DNA of 64,000 nt from Capsicum annuum (lineage: Eukaryota > Streptophyta > Magnoliopsida > Solanales > Solanaceae). A model generated the notes under the pieces. That model saw only the letters and a list, made by a program, of their open reading frames with translations, was not told the DNA's origin and did not search any database. How positions within the stretch are numbered: the stretch's first letter is position 1; each line of letters begins with the position of its first letter. The stretch spans positions 79,156,577 to 79,220,576 of the forward strand of contig NC_061122.1 of assembly GCF_002878395.1 (NCBI RefSeq), read 5' to 3'. Of the stretch, positions 12,996-25,700 are shown in pieces. A program made the position numbers and the translations under genes.

Positions 12996-14080
12996 TAAAA
13001 AGAATAATAATATGCATGTGTAACCATTCTATTGCACCTTAAAAATGACGACAAAACTAATAAATATAAGAAAAAATCAATATGCACGTGTAACCATTTT
13101 ATTGCACCATAAAATTATCGAAATACCCTTGGGGTATAAAATCAGGCAATTTAATAAGGAACAAAAAGATATTTATAAAAAATTACTACTATGTATAGTT
13201 CAATTACAAAGGTCTGACTAAAAATATTATTAAAATAATACATGAGGACAAAACTAATAAATACAAAAAAAATATGCACGTCTAACCATTTTATTGCACC
13301 ATAAAAATAAGGACAAAACTACTACTATGTTATACCATAAAAATACTGAAATACCCTTGGGGTATAAAAAAATAGGTAATTTAATAAGGAACAAAAAGAT
13401 ATTTATAAAAAAAATTACTACCATGCATAACTAAATTAAAAATGTCTAAATAAAAATAGTAATAAAATAATACATGAGGACAAAACTAATAAATATATGA
13501 AAAAAGCAATATGCATGTGTAACCATTTTATTGTATCATAAAAATGACGACAAAACTAATAAATATAAGGAAAAAGTAATATGCATGTGTAACCATTTTA
13601 TTGTACTATAAAATTATCGAAATATCTTTGGGTATAAAAAACAGGTAATTAATAAAAAATAAAAAGATATTTATAAGAAATTACTACCATATATAATTCA
13701 ATTACAAAGGTCTAAATAAAAATATTATTAAAATAATACATCAGGACAAAACTAATAAATATAAGAAAAAAATAATGTGCATGTCTAACCATTTTATTGA
13801 ATCATAAAAATGAGGACAAAACTAATAAATATAAGAAAAAAATAATATGTATGTGTGATCATTTTATTGCATCATAAAATTATCGAAATACCCTTGGTAG
13901 TCATTTAATAAGGAACAAAAAGATATTTATAAAAAAATACTATCATGTATGATTCAATTACAAAGGTCTAAATAAAAATATTATTAAAATAATACATGAG
14001 GATAAAACTAATAAATATAAGGAAAAAATAATATGCATATATAACTATTTTATTGCACCATAAAAATGAAGATAAAACTA
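12996..14080 (+). repeat. F2 AT-rich tandem array
   Basis: Several imperfect units of about 230-270 bp each contain the words 'gaggacaaaactaataaatat', 'atgcatgtgtaaccattttatt', 'ataaaattatcgaaatacccttgg' and 'ggaacaaaaagatatttata'. Landmark spacing varies (for example 13,157 to 13,386), so it is a degenerate tandem array and not a clean satellite. No coding potential. Confidence 0.8.
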
Positions 14081-14097
14081 ATAAATTACTATTACTG

Positions 14098-14177
14098 CTA
14101 TATATAAGTAAAGGTTGGGGTGACTACCAAAGGTATTTCGGTAATTTTAATCACCTCAACCTTCACTTACATATAGT
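14098..14177. repeat. Hairpin-forming palindrome 1
   Basis: The left arm 'ctatatataagtaaaggttg' and right arm ending 'accttcacttacatatag' are near-perfect reverse complements, extended inward by 'gggtga/tcacct'. The loop carries 'ccaaaggtatttcggtaatt'. This is a stem of about 27 bp with a few mismatches. It marks the point where the F2 array turns from plus to minus orientation. Confidence 0.75.
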
Positions 14178-14185
14178 ATTAAATA

Positions 14186-14620
14186 AAATGGTTACACATG
14201 CATATGACTCTTCCCTTATATTTATTAGTTTAATCCTCATTTTTATAGTACAATAAAATTGTTACACATGTAGATTGCTTTTTACTTTACTTTACTTTAC
14301 TTTACTACTATATATAAGTGAAGGTTGAGGTGACTATCAAAGGTATTTCGGTAATTTTAATCACCTCAAACTTCACTTATTTATAGTAGTAAAAAAAAAT
14401 GGTTACACATGCATATGATTTTTTCCTTATATTTATTAGTTTTATCCACATTTTTATGATGCAATAAAATGGTTAGACACGCATATTGATTTTTCCTTAT
14501 ATTTATTAGTTTTGTCCTCATGTATTATTTTAATAATATTTTTATTTAGACCTTTGTAATTAAATTATACATGATAATATTTTTTTATAAATATCTTTTT
14601 ATTCCTTATTAAATGACTAG
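14186..14620 (-). repeat. F2 repeats in inverted orientation, with second hairpin (14,306-14,390)
   Basis: Reverse-complement F2 words ('aatggttacacatgcatat', 'atatttattagttttgtcctcat', 'agacctttgtaatt', 'aaatatctttttattcctta') run here, facing the plus-oriented array at 12,996-14,080. A second palindrome, closely related to the one at 14,098, sits at 14,306-14,390 after a (TTTAC)n run. Array, hairpins and inverted array together form a large fold-back structure. Confidence 0.75.
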
Positions 14621-14814
14621 ATTGAATGTATATATTATGTTAACATCGATTCTTTGTATTACATTTCTTTTCTTTTATTCCTATACTAAATAATTAAAAC
14701 AAGTAGGAAATAATCTTTCCAAAATTAAAATTCTTTTGTACATTAGTGTTCCAAAATATCCGTGCATTGCACGGCCACGAACTCACCCGAGATGTACTAT
14801 GGACTACCCCGATT

Positions 14815-16676
14815 AAGGGTGTTCATGAGTCTGTTTGGATCGGTTAGTGGTTAAAACCATAACCAAAACCAATTTAGTCGGTTTTTGAATTTCTAAAACC
14901 AAATCAAACCACAAAAAGAAAATAACTGTCGGATTGGTTCTTGTCAGTTTGGTTCGATTTTTTCGGTTATTGACTAGCCTACTCCAACCATCTCTAGAAT
15001 AAACTCATTTTTTTAACCCATGGAAAAGAGTATCAAATTGAACAATTTCTCATGAAATATTTGTACAGTAATGGACAAATGAAACTATTAACTCTTAAAA
15101 ATCAGAACAAACACATTAAACAAAACCAACATTAAGATGAAAAACACTAGCTTTGTATTGTAGGCACTAAGATTATCCAACAACATACAAATACATACAT
15201 GTACATTATAAAATAGAGTTTTATATTTTGTTGCAGTGTACTGCAACAGGAGACAGAGTTGGGCAAATTTGAGTTATTTGTTTACTTTATAGACTAGTTA
15301 GATGAGCTAATCATACAGGGAAAAGATTGAATAAACAAAGAGACATAAAACTACCATTTGAACCAGGGACCATGGTAACTCGTTTGAAAGATTATTTGTT
15401 TATGTGATCGAAAATGAAAAACATATGAATTACATTTCAGCCATCATTCATGCCATCTCTCTTGAGTTATTTATAAACCATACATCAATACAAATTCAGT
15501 AACATTTAATAAAACCCCTCTGTACCATTGCCTGACTAAAGTTTCATCCTATGAAACTTTGGGATTTTATTATAGAATAGAATTAGATTTAATCACCAAA
15601 AATATTCTACAAAAAATGAAGAGAAGACTACATTATGAAAGCGAGTGTAAACGAGATATAGGAGAATAAGAAACTAAACAAGAAAATATTGCAACATTTG
15701 AGCTAGTCGAGACTCTAGAAAACATGGCACAAGTATAATCAGCAGGAAGAAAGTGAAACACTTGCAGTTTTATGGACCATCAACGCAAAACAAATGAGAG
15801 GGAAAAACCCTTCACTTGGTAACTCTTAGCCTAGGACTATAAGAGCCTCCTCTTTCAAATTTAGTTCAATTTTGTATAATCCACTGCTCGGAAAAACGAT
15901 AATAATTTATACAATTGCTCATAATTAAAGGTATGGATGATAGGAAACAGAAGAAAAAATCATTTAAAAAAAAAAATTGCATGTCATGCATTCCTCCAAA
16001 TACTTGAATAAAATTAAAATTAGTTGAGGTAGCTAGAATAAAAAAATTAAAAATTACTTTCCCAAGCTTTAATAATCTTGTATTTAAAGTTTTCACTTCC
16101 CAAGCTTCAATCTTTATTTTTGCTTTTCCTTGTGAGATGAAAAATTGAAAAGAAATTTTTTTTATCGTTTGCTTTCTATGAACAACAACAGAAGCTAATG
16201 CGGTGCTGTCTTACAATGAAGAACAAAAGAAGCAGTAGTTGATGTATTACGTATTGTGAAAGATGAAGTAGAAAAAGTGAGGTAGGGACCATAGGATTAA
16301 CTTATTAGTATAGTATATAGAGTTGGGGTTGAGTTTGGGCAATTGGGCTAAAGTATTGGTTGGACTAGATATAGATTAAAATTTAGTTTAAGATTAAATT
16401 TAATCAAATATTTATATTTTATTTATATTTTATTTATAAATTATATATAAATAATCATAATATATATAAAAAAAATTATCGGTTCGATTTAATTATTTTC
16501 ACGGGTTTTTTTAAGTAAAATTATAACCAAACTAAATAGTATCAATTTTTAAAATTTAAAACCAAACCTAACTAAACTAAATCAAACGTTGATTTTTTAA
16601 TCGATTTGATTCGATTTACGATTTGGTTTGAATTTTAACCAAAAAAAAAAAAAAAAAAAAACCGTGAACACCCCTG
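14815..16676. mobile_element. MULE-like element just upstream of the PUS5-like gene
   Basis: The ends AAGGGTGTTCA and TGAACACCCCT match those of the element at 8,135. The flanks 'accccgatt' and 'tccccgatc' fit a decayed 9-bp TSD (7 of 9 identical). Subterminal sequences again carry 'ggtttggttcgattt' words. The 1.86-kb interior has no transposase frame; the longest open frame (76 codons, about 15,866-16,096 minus) has no recognisable motif. The interior is richer in mixed-composition sequence than its ends and could be captured DNA, but I did not identify a source. Confidence 0.65.
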
Positions 16677-16777
16677 TCCCCGATCATATGATAAAAAAAG
16701 AAAAAGCGGCCCATCGTTTTATGACTCAAATAAACACCTGTTGGTTCCGGCGATATTTTCCTGGTCGGAGTTAGGAA

Positions 16778-19700
16778 ATGTGGATGCGGAGAAAAACAGA
16801 AGTTGGTTCGCAGGCGTCTGAGGCCTACTTTGGAGTGGCGTGGCCAGAAGTTAATGATGGATTAACCTACCATGACATTGTCCGACCCACCGATTCTGGT
16901 CGCCCTCTATTTATTTTTTACATACATAAATTAACTCAGTTTTCCAACAAACTTCTTCTTGACTTGTTTCAAAATTAATAGGTCTTACACTGATCGAATT
17001 CTACTTCAGCAAGTACAAAAATTCAGCTCCTTTACAAGGGTAAGATTATCAACTTCCAATCTCCTTTTTGCTTGTATTATTGAAGATTCAGATATTATTA
17101 AACTATTGAGCAGTTGGTTGCAGAGAATTCAAAATAAACAGGTTAGTTCATCAAGGAAATGGTTAAACTTGGGTGTTTAATGTATTTTGAGATTATGAAT
17201 AAAGCTTCGCCATGTTTAATTCTGGCTGGCAGATCACAATTGATGGTAAAGTTGTTACGTTACCAGATACTGAACTCAGGTCACTTCTGTTTTTTTCCCA
17301 AGACTTAGCCTGCATATGTTGCGTGATTTAATATCTCAAGTGTAGTTTTTGGATGTGCAGAGCAGGTGCTAAACTAGTTTATCATCGCCTTCCTTGGAGA
17401 GAACCTGATGCACCTTACTTGCTACAAGTACTATTTGAAGATGACTACTTGGTAAATTAAAATTGATGTTATCAATGTTTTCACGTTTATGCGATTGAGG
17501 GAAACTGGGAAATTCAAGAGGAAAGATTAATGTCCACATCTTGATGATCTCTCAACTCTTGAGAGAGAGGACTAGACTTGATTACACAGGTAAACGATCA
17601 ATGGGAAAGTTAAAGACATCTAGATGCATATTGAGCTTGAGCAATTCAAATGCCTACATTATAAGGAGAAAATGACACACTTCTTTCCAGTCATAACCAA
17701 CCTTAAGTCAGACTGAAATCTTTCTACTAGCTCCATCCTTCCCAAAATAAATAAATACAATAAGATAAAGCCAGTTTCCTTGTCTTTGTGGTAAAACACC
17801 TGCTGGAAAACCATCTTGTGAAGTGGTTTTCTTAGAGAATTTGGTTTAACAGTCAGAACTTAGAGAAACCACATTGGTAGATTTTGTGGTTCTCAAACTT
17901 TGTTGCTATTCTTTTTATCTTATTCAATATCCTGTTAAGTGATGTGATCACCTGACTTAAGGAGAATTTATCACTGACCTTTGGAAGTTTATGTCTCACA
18001 TTACCTTATGTTTCTTTTTTGGGGGAAGTTATAAACTCATAGATGGGTTTACAACTAGCATAAAACTAGTCAAGATGTTATCATAACTGTATGTTTACAC
18101 TGTGTTCTACTTTGTTTATCCTGGTTATAGATAAGCTAACCAATAATATATAAGATGGATTTTCATAGTGTTCACTATTCACAAACAATATTTGAAACTA
18201 TAAAAGGGTCAATGGAAAGTTTGAATTATGATTTATGGAGAAACATTCAACTTAGCAAGAGTTTTGGGATAAATAGAAGTTAGAACATATAAGGTCTATG
18301 TAGAATTAGATTGGATTATGGCCTCTACATGCAAACAATTCAGATTTCTAGGTTTTAGCCTTTTAGGGTAATGTAACCTATTGGACAACTGTGAGACCAA
18401 CAATATCATATAGGAGTGAATGTAGGGTCTCTCAAGTCCAACATATCCATTTGATGAGTATCGTAGAAATGTGAATATTAAAATGGATATCCACTCATGT
18501 AACTTTAGAAAAAATTAAAAATAATCACGACCAATAGAAGTTGCAAGTAGCTCAAGTGTTTGGTTACGTAGACCTCCAAATATACTAGTTCATATAATAT
18601 ACACTAGGATGACTAAAAGTGTTAAAAAGAAACAACAACAACAACATGCTCAGTGTATTCCCACAAAGTGGGGTCTGGGGAGGGTAAAGTGTACGCAATC
18701 CATACCACAACCTCAGATGAAGTAGGAAGGCTATTTCCAATAGTTCCCCGACTCAGACAAATAACATTATAACAAACAAACAAATAGAAAACATAACAAC
18801 ACACAACAAAAATTGGATAACACATTGCTAGATAATAAAGAAAACAAGGCACCCACAATGTAATACTATAAACTATTTATACGAAATCGAAGACAACATC
18901 GAAACATCACGAACAACAAAAGCACTTTACCTATTATTACGGACGAACTCCTACTCACTAACCCCTCTAATATTTCTTCAGCCTACCTCTACCCAGCCTA
19001 AAATCATCCATAGTCAGCCTCTCACACCTCCGGACTGGAGCATTCGTGCCTCTCCTCATCACATGCCCGAACCATCGCAACCTTATCTCCCGCATCTTGT
19101 CCTCCACTGAAGCCACTCCCACCTTCTCCCAAATAATCTCATTTCTAACTCTATCTCTCTTGGTAAACACATCCATCGCAACATCTTTATCTCCGCCACC
19201 TTCAACTTTTGGATGTGAGAGTTATTAACTGGCCAACACTCTGCTCCATACAACATAGACAGACTGCCACTCTGTAGAACTTACCTTTAAGCTTAGGAGA
19301 CATCTTTTTATCACGCAAGACTCCCGAAGCGAGCCTCCATTTCAACCACCGTGCACCAATACGGTGCGTGACATTCTCATCAATCTCGTCATTCCCCTGT
19401 ATCATAGACCAAAGATACTTGAAACTTTCCTTTTTCTGAATGGCATGAGAATCCAACTTCACCACCACGTCAACCTCATGTGCAACTCACTAAACTTACT
19501 TTCCAAGTACTCCCTCTCGGTTCTGCTCAACCTAACTCTAGGGCCTGTCTCCAAACCTCTAACTTATCATTAACTCTTCGTTGAGTCTCATCAATCAGTA
19601 CAACGTCATCAACAAATAACATACACTAAGGTACCTCCCCTTGAATACGCCGAGTCAAAACATCTATCACCAAGACATAAAAACGGGCTAAGAGTCGATC

Positions 19701-22700
19701 CTTGATGCAACCTTGTCAAAATAGGAACGTGCTCCGAATCTCCTCCCATCATTCTTACACGAGTCTTTGTGCCTTTGAACATGTTCTGAATCGACCTAGT
19801 GTATGCCACGGGCACGCCTCTAGCCTCTAAGCACCTCCATAAAATCTCCGTAAGGACTTTGTCATACGCCTTCTCCAGATCAATCAACACCATGTGCAAG
19901 TCCTTCATTCTCTCCCAAAACAGCTCTACTAATCTCCTCACGGGGTGAATGGTCTTAGTAATCGAGCAACCTGACATGAAACCAAACTGATTCTTGGAAA
20001 TAGTCACGATCCTCCTCAGCCTCAACTCTACCACCCTTTCCCAAACCTTCATAGTATGACTCAATAACTTGATGCCCCTATAGTTGTTGTAACTCTGAAT
20101 GTTCCCTTTTATTCTTATACAATGGAATCATTGTACTCCATCTCCAAGCTTCGGGCATCTTCGCTGCCCTAAAAATAATGTTAAATAACCTTGTCAGCCA
20201 CTCTAAACTTGCCCCGCCAGTGCTCTTCCAAAAATCTACGGAAATCTCGTTTGACCCGGTCACCCTAACCCTTCACATCCTACGTATAGCCCCCTTAACC
20301 TCCTCCACCTTAATACGCCTACAATAACCATAATCGTGACACCCCTCCGAGTTCTCCAAGTCCCCCAGCACGAAACCTTTGTCCCCCTCGTCATTCAAAA
20401 GTCTATGAAAATAGGATTGCTATGTCTTCCTAATGAGAGCATCCTCAACCAACACTTTGCCATTCTCCCCTTAATGCACTTCACTTGGTCAAGGTCGCGA
20501 GCCCTCCGCTCTCTGGCCTTGGCAAGCCTATACAACTTCCTATCCCCACTCTTCTCCTCTAAAGCTGAATACAAGCTCTCGAAAGTTGTTGTCTTAGCCG
20601 CCGTAACCGCTAACTTAGCCTCTCTCCTAGCTAAGTTATACTCCTCCCTATTCGTCTGCTTCTCCTCCTCATCCTTGCTTACAACCAACTTAGCATAAGC
20701 ACCTTCTTACCTCCACCTTCCTTTTAACTTCTTCGTTGACCTAAAATCAAATTTATGGACATTGTCTCAATAGAACCTACAATACCTTCAAATCCATACG
20801 GACTTAACAAGGAAAAAAAACACAAGGAAAGTAAAGTATCATAGGCAGTACAAATTGTTGGAAATAAAGATTTAATCATTGTTGTTACACTTACATTATG
20901 ATCTGTGTTTGCAGGAGTCTTTTTAGTTTGGTTAGAGATTTGTATGTCAGTTTAGGGATAAATTTGATATATGAAGAACCCCTTTAGATAATCTGTAGGC
21001 AAATTCCAGTATTCGAATAAACCCAAATGAATGGAATGGATACAACGGATCTGTATAGTCACTCAACTTGTTTGAAATTGAGTCATAGTTGTTTTTAACT
21101 GATAGATCTTCTTTCCACCGGCACAATTCTAATATTGAATACAACAACAAACCCAGTGTATTCCCACATAGTGAGGTCTGGGGAGGGTAAGATGTACGCA
21201 GTCCATACCTCTATCTCTAAAGAAGTAGAAAGGTTGTTTCCGATAGACCTCCAGTTCGAGACACGGAATACTACCCAAATTCATAGTAAAGCATAGAACA
21301 AGATGGCATAACATAAATACGACACTCACAAGTAATAGAAAACAGAGAAAAGTAAACAGATTCGTAATAAAGCATGAAACAAGGTATCATAACAAGAATA
21401 ATACCCCCACCAAGTAATTCCCTACACTAGCGACCCAAACTGACCCTAGCCTTCTGCCCTAATTCACGTCCTCCAGATCTTCCTATCTAGGGTCATGTCC
21501 TCACCTCAGTGAGCAGTCCATGTCCCGCCTAATCACCTCTCCCCAGTACTTCTTCGGCCTACCCCTACCCCGCCTAAAACCATCCAAAGCTAGCCTCTCA
21601 CACCTACGAACCGGGGCATCCATGCCCCTCCTCATCACGTGTCCGAACCATCTCAATCGGACTTCCCGCATCTTATTCTCCACTGGAGTCACACCAACCT
21701 TCTCCCTGATAGTCTCATTCCGAACTTTATCCCCCCTAGTTAGCGCACACATCCAACGCAACATCCGCATTTCCACCACCTTCGTTTTTTGAATGTGGGA
21801 TTTCTTAACTGGCCAACACTCCGCTCCATACAACATGGCCGGACGGACTGTCACCCTGTAGAATTTGCCTTTAAGCTTGGGCGGTACCTTCTTATCACAC
21901 AACACCCCCGAAGCGAGCTTCCACTTCATCCATCCCGCCCCAATACGGTGCGAGACATCCTCGTCAATCTCACCGTTACCCTGAATCACGGACCCGAGAT
22001 ACTTGAAACTATTCCTCTTACATACCACCTGAGATTCCAACTTCACTACCACCTCATTCTCCAGCCTCACGTCATTAAACTTGCATTCCAAATTCTGATA
22101 TTGAATGAAAATTTTAAACTGGGCAAGTTAAAATAAAGGAGCCTTGTGGTTGGAAGTCTTATGAGCTATATAAAGAGAATGCAGTATATATATGTATGTA
22201 TGTGTGTGTATATATAAGCAGGTACAAATGAAAGAAAGAGCTTATGTAGCAAAGCTGGTAGGGAATTTTTCACACTATCCTATATGGGCCAAAGGTATTC
22301 ATGCTAGTATTCTCACTTTTCAGATTGCTGTAAATAAACCTTCTGGTTTGCAAGTTCTTCCTGGAGGGTTATACCAGCAGCGGACTGTCTTGACACAACT
22401 CCAGTGGCATGCGTGCAAGCTGACAGCCACTTCATCAGGTTGTCAAAAAACACATCCAGTCCCAGTTCATCGCCTAGGAAGGGGTACATCGGGTGAGTTA
22501 TCTAAGGTTCATCAGTGCATGATTTTCTGCTCCAAGTACACTGATAGAGCAAAAAACGAATATTTGCTCCGAGTGTAATGTGTAAGATGGGTAATCTTTC
22601 ATTTAATGCCATGTCCCTTTATTTAAAAAGAACAGAACTACATAAACCTGTCATGAATGGTAGTAGAGAATTTTATATTTGAATTAGTAAACAAAATTAC

Positions 22701-25700
22701 TAGATGTAAATATAATAATATATTAAAATTGTAGATATCTTTCTCCTCCATCCTGCAAATAAAACAGAAAAACAACCAATTCTGGACAACATTGAATCAA
22801 AGTGATAATGATGTTGTTTTTGTTACATTTTGATGAATAATTATGATTATATTGATTTCCAGCAACAAGAGAATGCTGGCTGGTTTCTTCCATTGTTTTT
22901 GTTCCTTAAATGTTAATCGTCATTCAGTTTGACTTTTAGTTTCATGATTGTTGGATTTCCAAGTGCAGTCTTGAATTTTTGAATGATCTGAAAATTGTAT
23001 ACTAGTCCATCTTAGGAAAAAAACCTTTCCATGGCATTCTGCATATAATTTCCAACAGGTTCCTTTAATCGTGCTCTGTCTCCGTTATTCTTGCCTAGTT
23101 TTAGTTGAAATCAGCAAAAATTAATTTCACCATGTTGCTTTTTATAAATGTGAATTTCATATTCGGTTTTTCCTTATAGGATCTGACAGTTGTCTAATCG
23201 TGATCTTATTTCCGAGATCTAGCAACGGTTACAAAGTCAAGTTGTCATGCAACAGCTTTTTACTGGAACTATTGACACTTTGTAACATTATAAAAATTTC
23301 ATGTAACAGTTCCTTGTTCTTTTTTTTTTCCTTCTGAAATCAAGCAAGAAAGAACATTCTTAATTCTTTTATGGAATGCTCCAGGAATACTGCTCTGTGC
23401 AAAAACAAAGCTTGGTAAATCTCGCCTTGCAGCATATTTTGCCGAGGGGACGGCAGTTGTTGGAGACAAGTATGTTGGATTTGCTTTGCCACTTAGACAT
23501 ACCATATTTTTCTTTACATTTGTTGCTATTGTCCATATCATTAAGAGCATCACTATAATAACACAATATAGGCAGCTTACTGTCTGAAGGGGAGCCTTGG
23601 AGTAACTGGTAAAGTTGCTGCCATGTGACCAGGAGGTCACGGGTTCAAGCCTTGGAAACAGCCTCTGGCAGAAATGCAAGGTAAAGCTGCGTACAATACA
23701 ACCTTGTGGTGGGACCTTCCCCAGACACCGCTCATAGCGGTAGCTTTAGTGCACTGGGCTGCCCTTTACGCAGCTTACTGTCCATGTTCGAGTGTCGGAC
23801 ACCTATGCATCAAGTACTCTTGTTAATGTTATTATTGTTCTGAAAATGTTTGTTAATTTGGCATGCAAATTCTCTCTTGATTAAAGTTGGACATTCCGCT
23901 ATGTTACCTTTGTCAAAAAAAAAAAGTTGGACATTCTGCCACACTGCCAAACATTGGATTGTCCAGATTCTTTGGTTTTTCATTAGGCTTAATAGAAAAA
24001 AACTCTTGTTTAAAGGCCTATACCAGCTCAGAAATTGTCTCCGTAATTGGAGTTCTAGAGAAAAACTCAGCTTACTTTTATACTTACAAAAGGGTTAATT
24101 GTTTAGTGATCTCAAGTGTTTGAGTATTTTGGTATTTTAGTTCTACCATTCACTTATCAACCTTATACTTTAATTGTTTCCAACATACTGAGGTTGATTT
24201 GTTTCTTTGTTCTCTTTTATCTGGGGAATGTTCTAGGCAAAGATGTTTTTTTGCTTTAAATTTCAGTTTGACCATTCTAACAATGTGTGAAGATATTTGT
24301 CAACTAAAACTTCTGAATTTAAAGATTGTGTTATATGAAAGTAAGAACACAATGAGAACAACATACCCAGTGTGATCCCATTTGTCTTGTTTGAGGAGAG
24401 GTAAAGAGGTTATTTTTGATAGACCCTCGGCTCAAGAAAAAACATTTCAAAATAGGTTTGAAAAATATAAGGTGAAAGAAACTCGGATAGAAATACTAAG
24501 AAAATAGTGACGGCAAAAATAGTAAGATAACCAAAGGAAAAGAACAATATCAGTGATAAAGTTGAAGAATAAGATAATAATAAAATAATAATGATAATGT
24601 TGAAAAGGAGAAGAGGGAGTAAATAAGGTACTCCAAGCTAAACCCATGCTCTCCCACAAGAATGAGAGAAATCACTCAATTGTCGGCTAACTTTCTTCCC
24701 TTATCCTCGATCTCCATGTTTTTCTGTCTAGGGTCATGTCCTTGGTGAACGGAAGATGTGCCATATCTTGTCTAATCACCTCTCCAAATTCTTCTTCGGT
24801 CTACCTTTCCTTAGGCTCATAACTGTCAACCTCTCGCACCTCACTGGGGCATCTGTGGTCTTCCTCTTCACATTTCCTAACCATCTCAACCTCATTTCCC
24901 TCATTTTTTTCTACCACGTATACTACCAACTTGCCCCGTATATCCTCGTTCCTAATCTTATCTCTCCTAGACAGTGTTGTGAAAAGCGCTCACATCGTCG
25001 CTTAAAGCGACAAGCGAGGCGAAGCGAAAAGATGCCGCTCTAATGCCTTGAGGCGACACAGTGATGAAAAAGCGCATGTTTCTGGGCCTCTGAAATGAGG
25101 ATCATGGCCTAGGTAAAAGTGATACAAAGCTCGCTTTTATGCTACTAAGTTTTTTAAAAAATTCCGATTAAAAGAATTGTGCTACTGCTGGACTTCTTTC
25201 AAAAGCATTTTCTTCGTCGACTTCAATCAAGGTAAGCTTTTCTCTTTTTCTTCTTCTTCTCTGTCTCTCCGTTCCTCTGCTGCTAGGGTTTTTGTTCCAA
25301 TTGCTAAGGTGTGTTAGGCTGAACTACTCTCTTCTTTCCTAATCTTCGTTTTTTTTTTGTTTTTTGTTGTCTATTTTGTGTCTCTGTTTTCACTTTTCAC
25401 TGCTTTGTTTTCTTTTGTAGTAATTCTCTTTCTTTATTCAATGGCACAAAAGAGAATTGAAAGATTATGTTATTTATTGAGTTCTTGGCTATTTATAGTG
25501 TTATTTATTTTCTTGTCTATTTATCTATGCATAATTAATGTTTTTAAATTTTGTACTAAATAACGCTTTAATTGAAGAAAGTGTGCGCTTCGCTTTACTT
25601 TTCTCCCTTCGGTGAAGCGAGCCCTCGTCGCTTTTTTACGCCTTTGTAACTTAGTAGGAGGTATTAATTAGCATCTGTGGGTATTGATTGCGATTATCAA

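Noticed and set aside
15866..16096. 76-codon frame as a transposase or captured gene
   Set aside because: No transposase motif and no similarity that I recognise; too short to support.
18631..20738. Target-site duplication for LINE copy A
   Set aside because: Flanks show only weak AT-rich similarity (around 'ctaaaagtgtt' and 'cctaaaatcaaatt'), not enough to claim.
22192..22578. 128-codon frame as an independent gene
   Set aside because: It is exon 6 of the PUS5-like gene with intron read-through on both sides.
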